Shown in pieces: positions 35,617-44,840 of a stretch of 64,000 nucleotides of DNA. Source of the DNA: an uncultured Acetatifactor sp. (GTDB lineage Bacteria; Bacillota; Clostridia; Lachnospirales; Lachnospiraceae). The stretch lies in NCBI GenBank assembly GCA_910584865.1, contig CAJUCE010000009.1, forward strand, positions 1 through 64,000. The letters are read 5' to 3'. The notes beneath the pieces are model-generated. The model did not search any database. It had not been told where the DNA came from and saw only the letters and a list, made by a program, of their open reading frames with translations. Made by a program: the position numbers and the translations under genes. Each line of letters starts with the position of its first letter. The stretch's first letter is position 1.

Positions 35617-37092
35617 TTATATCCGCAAGGAAAATGCTTTGAAGTCTATGGCCCCGTCCCCACGGTAAACAAAAAACAGCGCCTGCCTGCCGCATAATCC
35701 CACAAGCAGAGCCTCCTCGCTCTCTTTCCATTCTTTTTCTTCTTTCAAAGGTATCACGGCGGCAATCTCTCCCTCTGCCGTCCGTACCTCCATCTTTCCG
35801 CCGCTTCCTCTGGTCACAACCGTGATTTTACGGTTCCCGCAGGCATCAAAATATTTAAAGCCTGCAGCCGCGCCGTCCCTCATATGGGTAATATACTGGT
35901 CCGGCTCCGACTCCCTGTCCTCTCCGCTCTGTACAAAAGCAGGATGAACCGCTTTCACCGCCTCCAGCATCTCACCGGAGACTCCGCTGTGAATGGCTCC
36001 TGTCCCGGAGCGAAGCACACAGGCAATCCGCGCCTCAAAGCTTCCCTCCCAGGGCAGCGGCCCTCCCAGTCCGCCGCTGGTCATCTCAGCCTGGCCGATA
36101 TGCCCGTCCGCCATGATTTCCACCGGCTCTGCCACCCCCTGCCTGGAGAAAAGCGTATAATTGGTCATGCGGTGCCCAAAAACATACCACTGCCCTTTTA
36201 TCTGTATCAGACTGCCGTGGTTATTTCCCGTATAATTCTGTCTGTTGGCTTCGGTAATTCCCGGCATCCCTATATCGCCGTTGCTGTGGAGCACGCCTCC
36301 ATATTGAAAGGGCCCTCCGGGATTTTTGCCCAGGGCATAGCAAAGCTCATGGCTGTTCTGGGAAGAATAGATAAAGCAGTACCGTTCTCCGATTTTCCGC
36401 ATGGAACTGGCCTCAAAGAAATCATGGCATTTCTCCGGGCAGCCGGTAATTTCCACCCGAGACGGCACTCCTTTGACCGTAAGCATATCTTTTTCCAACT
36501 CTGCCACAAAGGGGCCGCTCTCCCATAAGCCATCCGGGTTCACAAAAGCATCCATCTGCTCATTCATGGGAGCGAATCCATAATACAACCATATCCTCCC
36601 GTCCCCGTCCCGAAAAATTCCGGGGTCAAAGGGAAATCCGTCTCCCTTTCTGCCTCCCAACAGGGTCTGGTCCCCATAGCGGACATGCCCCAGAAACTTA
36701 TATTGTCCCGCCGGGCTGTCGCAGACCGCAACCCCGATACAGCCCAGTCCTGCCGGGCAATAGTACAGATAATACCTGCCATCCTCCGCAAGCTGTACGT
36801 CCGGCGCCTGAAGAGGCTTTCGGGGAATGGCATTCCGGGAATCCTGCTCCTTACGGTAAATAACCCCCTCATATCTCCAGTCTCCCAGCTCATCCACCGG
36901 GGCAGACCAGCATACATAATCATTTTCGCAATAATCCGTTCCATTGTACCGGTCATGGGAACCGAATAGATAAAGCCTGTCCCCGAATAGGTACGGCTCT
37001 CCGTCCGGTATGTATTCATAGCTGGGCAGGTAGGGATTATACGCCCTTTTTCCCGTATGGCCATTCGTTTTTTTCGATACATTGTCCAGCAT
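35617..37092 (-). CDS. GH43-family glycosidase
   Basis: A 491-residue five-bladed beta-propeller enzyme of family 43. Blade motifs are visible: YIPDGEPYLFGDRLYLFGSHD (general base Asp), DGRYYLYYCPAG, FDPGIFRDGDGRIWLYYGF (Asp modulator) and CHDFFEASSMRK (acid Glu). A C-terminal jelly-roll-like part follows after about residue 330. Members remove arabinofuranose or xylose from plant polymers and glycosides. The start overlaps the stop of the esterase gene (TAATG), and its GGAGGTG site lies inside that gene. No signal peptide. Confidence 0.85.
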   Translation of the reverse strand: MLDNVSKKTNGHTGKRAYNPYLPSYEYIPDGEPYLFGDRLYLFGSHDRYNGTDYCENDYVCWSAPVDELGDWRYEGVIYRKEQDSRNAIPRKPLQAPDVQLAEDGRYYLYYCPAGLGCIGVAVCDSPAGQYKFLGHVRYGDQTLLGGRKGDGFPFDPGIFRDGDGRIWLYYGFAPMNEQMDAFVNPDGLWESGPFVAELEKDMLTVKGVPSRVEITGCPEKCHDFFEASSMRKIGERYCFIYSSQNSHELCYALGKNPGGPFQYGGVLHSNGDIGMPGITEANRQNYTGNNHGSLIQIKGQWYVFGHRMTNYTLFSRQGVAEPVEIMADGHIGQAEMTSGGLGGPLPWEGSFEARIACVLRSGTGAIHSGVSGEMLEAVKAVHPAFVQSGEDRESEPDQYITHMRDGAAAGFKYFDACGNRKITVVTRGSGGKMEVRTAEGEIAAVIPLKEEKEWKESEEALLVGLCGRQALFFVYRGDGAIDFKAFSLRI

Positions 37093-38159
37093 TATAATTC
37101 ACCTCCATTTTGTTCTTTCCAGAAATCAATCGCAGCCTGCAGCCAGCCCTCGCCCGGTGTCCCGGTTCCAAGTCCCGCTCCATGATAGAACCCTGCCGGG
37201 AATTTCCTGTAACAGACCTTTGAATCTCCCAAAGCTGCCCGCAATTCAGGCATCTTCCTGTCCATCACTGCATCTCCGCCAAAAGCATCCATTTCCCCGA
37301 CAATGCAAAATACCGCCAAATCCCTGTCCGCTTCGCCGAATGTAATATCTATATTCCACTCTGGTTCATAAAACAAAAATCGATCCGTATATATCAGATT
37401 GATTGTGGCAGGTCTGGGCAATCCCTCTCTTTTGTATAAGCTGCCATAATAGCCAAAAACAAATTGCGTAATCAGTCCGCCGCCCGCAGAGCTGCCTATC
37501 ATTGTATAATTTTCCATTTCTATCCCAAGCTGCTCCTGATGCTCGGTTAAGAAGCGTACTGCCTGTATCATGTCTTCCTCCGCTTCCCTTCGCTGCCCCA
37601 GCCGGTCTTTTGCCTTTAGCTGATAGCCTGTACGGTACTTCAACACTGCGACATGATACCCCTGTGAAAGCAGCTCCATGGCATAGGGATATCCCTCCCA
37701 TATGGAACACACGACCTGGTAACCTCCGCCTGCCGCTACAAGCGCAAGCGGACTTCCGGGGTTCCCTTTGAATAATACTATCTGGGCGCATGCCTTGTGG
37801 TTTTCTTCTGAACAGGCTTCCGGCGGATAAATTGAATGGACTGCCATTTTTCCCTGTGCGTTCAGGTCTTGCATCCTGTTTAAATCCTCCAGGCTTCTTT
37901 GGCTTCCCCAACCGCACCAATCACTGATTGCTCCAAAGGTAAACTGCTCTGTCTTTTCAATGGTCTCCAGGTCGCCCCATGGCGCATAGAGGTTCCTGCC
38001 ATATCCCTCCCACATGGGATGTCCATAGATATGAGCTAACGAATCTTTTGCGGATAATGGGATGTCTCTTCCTTCTGCATCTGCATAACTGCCATTTTCC
38101 CCAATATGGCTATTGCCTTCTTTTTCAATCCACTCCTGTAGGGTATCATATTTATGCAT
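37092..38159 (-). CDS. Alpha/beta hydrolase, carbohydrate-esterase-like
   Basis: A 355-residue protein when started at MHKYDTLQEW; a TTG six bases further upstream sits better behind AGGAGG and may be used instead. The frame extends to 38366, but the extra residues look non-coding. The nucleophile is in MIGSSAGGG, an oxyanion segment in VAAGGGYQVVCSIWEGYPYA, and the Asp and His are in GEMDAF and FYHGAGLG. It resembles acetyl xylan and feruloyl-type esterases. It is translationally linked with GH43 and may remove acyl groups that block that enzyme. Confidence 0.82.
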   Translation of the reverse strand: MHKYDTLQEWIEKEGNSHIGENGSYADAEGRDIPLSAKDSLAHIYGHPMWEGYGRNLYAPWGDLETIEKTEQFTFGAISDWCGWGSQRSLEDLNRMQDLNAQGKMAVHSIYPPEACSEENHKACAQIVLFKGNPGSPLALVAAGGGYQVVCSIWEGYPYAMELLSQGYHVAVLKYRTGYQLKAKDRLGQRREAEEDMIQAVRFLTEHQEQLGIEMENYTMIGSSAGGGLITQFVFGYYGSLYKREGLPRPATINLIYTDRFLFYEPEWNIDITFGEADRDLAVFCIVGEMDAFGGDAVMDRKMPELRAALGDSKVCYRKFPAGFYHGAGLGTGTPGEGWLQAAIDFWKEQNGGEL

Positions 38160-38391
38160 TTTCAAACTAACCTCCTCCTGATTACTCTTGATTATGTCAT
38201 GGCAAAAAGCAAATCTGCTACTTCGAGCTGTCCAGACAATATGGCAAGGCATCCGATAAAATCCAAAGTATTGTAAAGAAAATGGGGATTGGCTTGTGGC
38301 GATATTTCTCCATAAAACGGAAAAGCCCGCAGGCCAGGCCCGCAGACTTCCCGCTGTTCCATTCATGGCAATGTATACTTATAGGATGTGG

Positions 38392-41300
38392 TCAATCAAG
38401 CCCCAGTTTCGCTTTCAGCTCCCGGCATATATCGTAAGCGGAAAACTCCATAGGAATCACATAGTCATCGCCCTCCCCATGTATGGGAGTCCAGACCTGG
38501 GCATAGAACGGATTCTTCTTCGCAATCTGCCCATACTTCCATTCACTGCGCAGACATTCCGGACACCAGTGGCCTCCTCCCAGCACCGCATTCACCGACA
38601 TCTCAAATACATGTCCCTCCGCACAGCGCCATTTAATCGGCGTATAGATATCCGGCACTTCTGTTGCAAGGCATTCGCCTCCCCTGAACCCCGCCGCTTT
38701 CTGCAGATCCTCCAGGGTCAGATTCTCCATGCCCTTCCCCTCATCATAACCGTGGTCCAGATAAGTGACCTCCTCACTGGGATGATACAGTTCAAACCCG
38801 TCCTCCCAGCCTTTCATAGCCTGCTGCTTCTCCCGGGAACCAAAGAACGCCTTAATCCAGTCCTCTTCCTTATTTTCAAACATCCAATACGTCCCCATCC
38901 GCTTTCTGCCGATTTCCACATTGTGGGCCTTCATTTGCTCTCCGCTGGGGAACATGGCCGCAATCAAGGGATTGGCCGCCATCCTCCGCATCTCCTCCCG
39001 GACCCCGTCCCAATACTGCTGTGCGGGAATACAGCGGAAATGCAGGATTTCATCCAGTCTGTCCCCATCGGAAAAATAATGGCCGTGGAAATTGTACTGC
39101 GCCATCATCCTGCAGTCCATCACGTCCTTGAGCCCCAGGCCGAAAGCTCCCAGGCTGATATCCATCAGCTCCCATGTAGCCAGACGGTATCCCGCGCCGC
39201 TGCTTAAGTTATAGCCTTTGCGCCAGAAGCTCTCCGGCACCCAGTCTTCACACAGGTTTGCCATACAGATGCCGGATTCCACGGAGGTGCTCCACTCCAG
39301 GACATTGTTGGGCGGCTGATGGAAGATGATGGGCTGTTCCCCGGCCCCGTCCGCGCTGGGATGCTGGCCCGTCTGGCGGATGGATACCCAGTGCTTCAGC
39401 CCCGACTCATACACCGCAAGCTCGGAAAAGACTTTCGATATGGCATAGTAGTCAAAAATAGAGGGATTGATAGGGTCTCCTACCCTGCCCCAGTGAATGG
39501 GGTCAGTCCGCCCTCCCGTCATGGCCACCGTCCCCACATAGGCAAAATGCACTTTGTCAGGCTCCGGCTGCTCCCTGATGGCCTTGATGATGTTCAAGGT
39601 GGAACCGATATTCGTGTACAGCGTCTTCTCCGGATACTGATCCGCCGCAGGCGACACCATAGCGCCGATATGCAGCACATAATCGGCTCCATCCACCCCC
39701 TGCTTTATGGTCTCATAATCTGCCATATCTCCCCAGATGACCTGGAGGGAGGGGCACATGTATTTCTTCATCAGAGCCCTGTTCTTCTCAGAGGGCCTTG
39801 CCAGTGCCCGGACCTGGAAACGGGTGCTCCTGGACAGCAGCTGCTTCATGGTCTCCTGCCCCATGATTCCCGTTGCACCTGTGAGAAATACCACTTTTTT
39901 CGGGCGGGACACCTCCTCATGCACTTTGGGATTGTCAAAGGTCAGCGCGGCATCCATGGCCTCACGGGTTGCGTTCAACGCCCGCCTGGCCTGTGCCGCA
40001 TCTCCGATGACCATATATCCGATTCCATTGGCATACGCGGCCTCCTCCAGTTCCCGTCCGTCACGGGAGCGGGAACCAATGGCCATCACTGCATAGTCGC
40101 AGGGGTATTCCGCCTCCTCGCCCGCTTTCTGCCCGATTACCCTGCCGGGTTCGATTGCCGTCACCGTGACTTCCGTCTCCACCGCAATCCCTGCCGCCTG
40201 GATGCTCTCGGCCACACAGAACTTCCGTGCGCTTCCCATATCCATGCAGTAATCCTTAAGCATCTCCAGAGCCGTGACCTTACAGCCCCTCTCCGCCAGA
40301 TATTCCGCCACTTCCATGCCTACCATACCGCCGCCGATGACGACCACCCTGCCTGCAGGAGCCACCTTGCCGTTTAAGACATCATGGGAGTTGACCACAA
40401 AGGGCAGTTCCGCACCGGGTATCCTGGGAATCAAAGGCTGTGCCCCAATGGCATTGAACACTGTATGGGGATGCATCTCCTGAATCAGCTTCCCTGTGAC
40501 CGGCGTGTTCAGGCGAATCTCCACCCCCAGACGCTGGGCCTTTTTCGCCATATCCAGGACAGCCTGCTTCATCTCCGCCTTTCTGGGCGCCATTCCCGCA
40601 GTCAGGAACTGCCCTCCCAGATGGTCTGATGCCTCGCACAGAATCGGATTGTGCCCTCTCAGTTTCAGGATGATTGCCGCCTCCAGCCCGGCAATGCCCC
40701 CGCCCGCTATCAGGACCGTCTCCGGGTTCTGCGCAGGCACTATGGCGCATTCCCTCTCCCTGCCTACAGCAGGGTTCCGCAGGCAGGTGATATGGGGACA
40801 GTCCACATCAGCAAAGCCGTCCAGGCATCCCTGATCACAGCCCACGCAGTAGTCGATGTCCTCCAGCCTGCCCTGCCTTACCTTATTAAGGAATTCCGGG
40901 TCTGCCAGCTGGGCGCGCCCCATCACCACCATGTCCACCTTATCCTCTTCCAGAACTTTCTGGGCGATATAAGGCTCGTTCAGGCGGCCCACGCCCACAG
41001 TCAGCATCCCCGTCTCCCTGCGGATTCTGGCTGCGTTCTCTATGTTGAATCCCCTGGGCAGGTCAATGGGCGGAACCTCATATTTATTGGCCGGCGTGAT
41101 GACATTGCCCCGGGACACATCCAGCACATCCACCCCGGCTTCTCCCGCAAGCTTGCAGAATGCGATTACCTCCTCGATGGTCAGCCCGCCCTCCAGATAA
41201 TCGTCATGGGCATCAATCCGCATGAACAGCGGCATATCCTCCGGGATATTGGCCCGGATGGCCCGGATAGCCTCCAGGGGGAATCTGGCCCTGTTCTCAA

Positions 41301-41865
41301 AACTCCCCCCATATTCGTCCGTCCTGTGGTTGATGCCCCCCGACAGGAAAGAATGGGGCAGATAATTGTGGGCGCAGTGGAACTCCAGACAGTCAAACCC
41401 TGCCGCCACAGCACGCCTTGCCGCCTGTCCATAGCATTCCACCACTTCCCTAATCTGCTCCACCGTGATTCCGGGAAGCGTCATCCCAGGCCCCATAGGC
41501 ATGTCGCTGGCCATCAGAATCTGGGCGGTCTGATCCATTCCCACTGCCAGGCTTCCCTGCCAGAGCTGCACGCCCGCCTTGCCGCCTGCCTGATGAATGG
41601 CATCCGTCAGCCTTTTCAGCCCCGGAATATATTCGTCCTCCGAAATGGAAAGGAACCCCCTGGGGGCGCTGGGCGTATGGACGCTGGTGACCTCCACGAT
41701 ATTCAAGGTGCTGCCTCCCTTTACCCTGGCCACATGGTAGTCGATCAGCTGGTCGGTCACATAGCTTGCCCTGCCGGAAAACTTCGTCCCCATGGCAGGC
41801 ATGATGACCCGGCTGTCCAGCTTCAATCCCCGGATTTGAATCGGCTCAAACAGTTTTTCAAACAT
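38392..41865 (-). CDS. Old-yellow-enzyme/FAD oxidoreductase fused to extended SDR
   Basis: A 1157-residue fusion. Residues 1-370 are an FMN TIM barrel of the 2,4-dienoyl-CoA reductase/OYE type with CVGCDQGC (C340, C343, C347) and C361 as 4Fe-4S ligands. Residues 380-650 hold a FAD site (AGGGIAGLEAA) and an NAD(P) site (GGGMVGMEVAE). Residues 657 to about 960 are an extended short-chain dehydrogenase with TGATGIMG (662-669) and the YYAISK active site. The last 100 residues contain CAEGH...HWCPEC, a possible zinc knuckle. It probably reduces an enone or double bond and a ketone of the imported aglycone in one polypeptide. The domains are secure; the substrate is inferred. Confidence 0.85.
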   Translation of the reverse strand: MFEKLFEPIQIRGLKLDSRVIMPAMGTKFSGRASYVTDQLIDYHVARVKGGSTLNIVEVTSVHTPSAPRGFLSISEDEYIPGLKRLTDAIHQAGGKAGVQLWQGSLAVGMDQTAQILMASDMPMGPGMTLPGITVEQIREVVECYGQAARRAVAAGFDCLEFHCAHNYLPHSFLSGGINHRTDEYGGSFENRARFPLEAIRAIRANIPEDMPLFMRIDAHDDYLEGGLTIEEVIAFCKLAGEAGVDVLDVSRGNVITPANKYEVPPIDLPRGFNIENAARIRRETGMLTVGVGRLNEPYIAQKVLEEDKVDMVVMGRAQLADPEFLNKVRQGRLEDIDYCVGCDQGCLDGFADVDCPHITCLRNPAVGRERECAIVPAQNPETVLIAGGGIAGLEAAIILKLRGHNPILCEASDHLGGQFLTAGMAPRKAEMKQAVLDMAKKAQRLGVEIRLNTPVTGKLIQEMHPHTVFNAIGAQPLIPRIPGAELPFVVNSHDVLNGKVAPAGRVVVIGGGMVGMEVAEYLAERGCKVTALEMLKDYCMDMGSARKFCVAESIQAAGIAVETEVTVTAIEPGRVIGQKAGEEAEYPCDYAVMAIGSRSRDGRELEEAAYANGIGYMVIGDAAQARRALNATREAMDAALTFDNPKVHEEVSRPKKVVFLTGATGIMGQETMKQLLSRSTRFQVRALARPSEKNRALMKKYMCPSLQVIWGDMADYETIKQGVDGADYVLHIGAMVSPAADQYPEKTLYTNIGSTLNIIKAIREQPEPDKVHFAYVGTVAMTGGRTDPIHWGRVGDPINPSIFDYYAISKVFSELAVYESGLKHWVSIRQTGQHPSADGAGEQPIIFHQPPNNVLEWSTSVESGICMANLCEDWVPESFWRKGYNLSSGAGYRLATWELMDISLGAFGLGLKDVMDCRMMAQYNFHGHYFSDGDRLDEILHFRCIPAQQYWDGVREEMRRMAANPLIAAMFPSGEQMKAHNVEIGRKRMGTYWMFENKEEDWIKAFFGSREKQQAMKGWEDGFELYHPSEEVTYLDHGYDEGKGMENLTLEDLQKAAGFRGGECLATEVPDIYTPIKWRCAEGHVFEMSVNAVLGGGHWCPECLRSEWKYGQIAKKNPFYAQVWTPIHGEGDDYVIPMEFSAYDICRELKAKLGLD

Positions 41866-42033
41866 AATTTACCCTCCTGTCTTGTATTGGCTGCATTTCT
41901 GCATTGATGGACATAGGAACTGTGATGATCAGTGTAGCATGAAATCGGAAATGGGTATTGTATATTTGTAGAGAATATTATAGAATTGTATCTTTTCGAA
42001 ATTGATGCCAGACTGAAATTTTTTCAAACCTTC

Positions 42034-42082
42034 TTGACAAATGTTCAAATTAGAACTATAATACCCATGTTCAAATTAGAAC
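42034..42082 (+). promoter_or_regulatory. Consensus promoter with two MarR operators
   Basis: TTGACA (42034-42039), a 17-base spacer and TATAAT (42057-42062) match the sigma-A consensus at all twelve positions. The partly palindromic GTTCAAATTAGAAC fills the spacer (42043-42056) and recurs exactly at 42069-42082, 26 bases on, near the transcription start. Binding of the MarR protein to both would shut off the operon. Confidence 0.85.
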
Positions 42083-42094
42083 ACGGAGGAATCT

Positions 42095-42544
42095 ATGAAA
42101 AAAGATTACTGGTTATTTATAGACTCTATGGAAAGAGAATACTTTGTGAGAAGAAAATCTGTCGCAGGCAGGTTCCAGCTATCTTCAGCAGAAGTTGACG
42201 TTTTGTTGTTTCTTGCCAATAACCCCCATCTGGATACTGCTGCTGATATTGTAAAGATGAAGAAAATGCAGAAGTCCCATGTTTCTTTGGCTGTAAATGA
42301 GCTGGCGGACAAAGGGCTGCTTCTTTGTGAGCCGGATGCAGGAAACCGAAAGCGAATCCATCTGAAATTAACGGAAACGTCAAGCAACATTGTACGGGCA
42401 GGACAAAAAATGCAGATGGAGTTCATTGAATTTATATTTGCAGGATTTTCTGATGAAGAAAGGAAACTGATTCAGAGCTTCTGCGACCGGATTGAATGCA
42501 ATTTATACTCACAGGAAAGGGGACATAAAAATGAACGAAGATAG
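42095..42544 (+). CDS. MarR-family transcriptional regulator
   Basis: A 149-residue winged-helix protein. The core (about 28-95) shows FQLSSAEVDVLLFLANNP, DTAADIVKMKKMQKSHVSLAVNELADKGLLLCEPDAGNRKRIHLKLTE, the standard MarR recognition helix and wing. The C-terminal helix forms the dimer. A GGAGGA site lies five bases before the ATG. It overlaps the MATE gene by 14 bases and is preceded by a very strong promoter with twin operators, so it almost certainly represses itself and the pump until a ligand binds. Confidence 0.9.
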   Translation: MKKDYWLFIDSMEREYFVRRKSVAGRFQLSSAEVDVLLFLANNPHLDTAADIVKMKKMQKSHVSLAVNELADKGLLLCEPDAGNRKRIHLKLTETSSNIVRAGQKMQMEFIEFIFAGFSDEERKLIQSFCDRIECNLYSQERGHKNERR

Positions 42545-43895
42545 TACGAATAAAAAGCTGTTTGAGCAGATGCCAGTTCCTTCCGCTATAAGAACATTGA
42601 TGGTTCCCACGATTTTAGGAGCATTGGTCACTGTCCTGTACAGCCTTGCGGACACATTGTTTGTCGGAATGCTGAATAATGAAGTAGAAAGTGCTGCCGT
42701 TGCGCTGGCAGCGCCGACCCTCCTTGCGTTCAACGCTGTCAACAATCTGTTTGGCGTAGGTTCCTCCAGCATGATGAGCCGGGCACTTGGCACCGGAAAT
42801 GTGAAAACGGTCAGAGAGAGCGCTGCTTTTGGCTTTTATGGCGCTGTGTTCAGTGGAGCGCTGCTTTCCATTCTTTGTACCGTTTTTTTGAATCCGCTGG
42901 TCTGTCTGCTGGGAGCGGATGCGGATACAATGGGAGCAACCATCAAATATATGCAATGGGCTGTTCTATGCGGCGCAATACCTACCATATTGAATGTAGT
43001 GATAGCGTACCTGGTACGATCTGAAGGAGCTGCGCTTCATGCGAGCATCGGAACGATGAGCGGATGTATACTAAATATTTTTCTTGATCCCGTCTTTATC
43101 TTACCCTGGGGGTTGGGAATGGGAGCAGCCGGGGCCGGGCTTGCCACTTTTCTTTCCAACTGCTCTGCATGCGCATACTTCTTTATTTACCTGGCAGTGA
43201 AAAGAAACAAAACCAATATCCGGCTCCATCCAAGGAATCTCTCTTTCAAACGGGAAATTGTAATGGGTGTTTTGGGTGTTGGCATACCTGCTTCCATTCA
43301 GAACCTGTTGAATGTGACGGGAATGACAATTTTGAACAACTTTATCGCAGGCTACGGTTCTTCCGCTGTGGCAGCAATAGGAATCGCACAGAAAATTTAT
43401 ATGGTTCCGATTCAGGTTGCCATAGGAGGAACGCAGGGAGTCATGCCATTAGTCGGTTATACATATGCCAGCAGGAATAAAGAACGTTTCCAGAAAACGA
43501 TTCAGACGGTTGCGAAGCTCATGGTTCCCTGTATGATGATAATTGCAGTTTTCTGCTGGATATTTGCTGCTCCATTGATCCGTTTATTCATGAAGCAGGG
43601 AGAAGTCATTGCTTATGGGGAATTGTTCTTGCGCGGATTTAGCGCGTCCATACCTTTTATGCTGGTGGACTTCCTTGCGGTAGGTGTATTCCAAAGTATT
43701 GGTATGGGAAAGAAATCTTTGTTTTTTGCGATTCTCAGGAAGATTGTCCTTGAAATTCCTGCTATAGTACTGCTGAATCTGTTATTCCATGAATACGGAA
43801 TTACTTATGCGGGATTTATTTCAGAAATGATTCTGTCGGTTTATGGTGTAATACTGCTCATTCGTATAATGAAAGATTTCGAACAGTCGAATTGA
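42531..43895 (+). CDS. MATE-family efflux transporter
   Basis: A 454-residue membrane protein with twelve hydrophobic segments. The start MNEDSTNKKLF is chosen because GGGG lies suitably upstream; the frame begins earlier at 42492. Typical MATE features are IRTLMVPTILGALVTVLYSLADTLFVGML, the GVGSSSMMSRALG loop and the second-half copy GVGIPASIQNLLNVTGMTILNNFI. It exports cationic or aromatic compounds using sodium or protons. Co-transcribed with the MarR gene, it may export toxic aglycones released by the neighbouring island; this is inference. Confidence 0.92.
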   Translation: MNEDSTNKKLFEQMPVPSAIRTLMVPTILGALVTVLYSLADTLFVGMLNNEVESAAVALAAPTLLAFNAVNNLFGVGSSSMMSRALGTGNVKTVRESAAFGFYGAVFSGALLSILCTVFLNPLVCLLGADADTMGATIKYMQWAVLCGAIPTILNVVIAYLVRSEGAALHASIGTMSGCILNIFLDPVFILPWGLGMGAAGAGLATFLSNCSACAYFFIYLAVKRNKTNIRLHPRNLSFKREIVMGVLGVGIPASIQNLLNVTGMTILNNFIAGYGSSAVAAIGIAQKIYMVPIQVAIGGTQGVMPLVGYTYASRNKERFQKTIQTVAKLMVPCMMIIAVFCWIFAAPLIRLFMKQGEVIAYGELFLRGFSASIPFMLVDFLAVGVFQSIGMGKKSLFFAILRKIVLEIPAIVLLNLLFHEYGITYAGFISEMILSVYGVILLIRIMKDFEQSN

Positions 43896-43985
43896 ATGCC
43901 GTCAGCCTGGAGGGCGGACAAGATGAATGCGGCGATAGCGGGAATTGGACGGATTGCCCCCATACCCATATGGGAGGATTCTTTC

Positions 43986-44447
43986 TCACGGCTCTCCAGT
44001 TCTTTGTCTGCCGTGTTCATCCGTGTTAAAATTAAATGCGGTGGTTCCCTCATGCATAGCAGGCCACAACACATTGCCTCCCAGGCGCAGGATCACCTCA
44101 AAAAAATGCCGGTAAATGCTCTCATTGGATCCTCGCATCTTCCTGCCGTCACCGGCCTTATCCTCCGGGAAATGCACCACAGACCAATCTACAAGCCTTT
44201 CTTCATCGTTCAAAAAGATTCCCCTGTACCGTACATCAGGGCCTTGGTCCGCTATATCCGCCCTGTCATAGCATAAATCCATCCGAACACTCACGGGGGC
44301 ATCGCTCCACCAGTAACAGGGGAACATCATTGCGAAGTCCTGTCTTAAGTCATTTACAGCACGCAGAAGCTGCCTGTACCCTCTCATGTCTCCATAGGCT
44401 GCACCCATCAGGATGCTCACTGGTATACTGTTGTTAATCAATTTCAT
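43986..44447 (-). pseudogene. GH115 alpha-glucuronidase relic
   Basis: A 153-residue frame with a good start (GGAGG before ATG 44447). The first about 40 residues (RGYRQLLRAVNDLRQDF) resemble a GH115 N-terminus. They are joined directly to YWWSDAPVSV, VRYRGIFLNDEE and FFEVILRLGGNVLWPAMHEGTTAFN, which lie far apart in the full enzyme of about 900 residues. The rest of the catalytic domain is absent. The gene has therefore lost an internal part and its 3' end, probably at the junction with the GC-richer element that begins about 400 bases to the right. Confidence 0.6.
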
Positions 44448-44840
44448 GAAAATTTCCTCCTTGTTCCCGATACCTTTATCTTAGATTTCAATCCGCTCCT
44501 ATCATACCTTCTGTCCCACCTGATAACAACACCGATTTTCTCACTTTTGTCCTAATTTTCTACCCCATGCTTACCTGCACCCATGAGTGTATATACCTGT
44601 TTTAGACAAATTCGTAAGTTCTGGCAGTCTTGTGTATAATTGGCACAACATTGGCACGGTTTTGCTCTTTCCCCGCAAATCCATATCTGTTATACTTGGT
44701 ACAGTCAAAAATATGTGATGCAGCCGTTTCCCGATTTCGGAAGCGGCTGTTTTCGTTAGAGAGAAAGGCGGTGATACACAATCTTCACATTAGCAAAAGC
44801 AAATATTGAGGTTTCCTACATTGTTGATATCGGTAACTCC
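44448..44840. other. 393-base junction region before the mobile-element genes
   Basis: No gene is seen. A TATAAT at 44635-44640 could be a plus-strand -10 box without a clear -35. A hairpin with an 11-bp stem (44721-44731 / 44739-44749, one mismatch) followed by TTTT lies in the leader before the next gene and may be an attenuator. Base composition changes from moderate to GC-rich here, so an element boundary may be near. Confidence 0.5.
44721..44754 (+). terminator. Terminator-like hairpin in leader of pilus region
   Basis: CAGCCG plus TTTCC pairs with GGAAG plus CGGCTG (one mismatch) around a 7-base loop, followed by TTTT. It precedes the first plus-strand gene of the element by about 90 bases, so it is either an upstream terminator or a regulated attenuator. 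Confidence 0.5.

Noticed and set aside
40651..41907. 418-codon plus-strand frame
   Set aside because: Antisense to the OYE-SDR gene; composition is that of a shadow frame.
42492..42530. Longer start of the MATE gene
   Set aside because: The extra residues overlap the MarR end and are not MATE-like; a ribosome site fits the later ATG.
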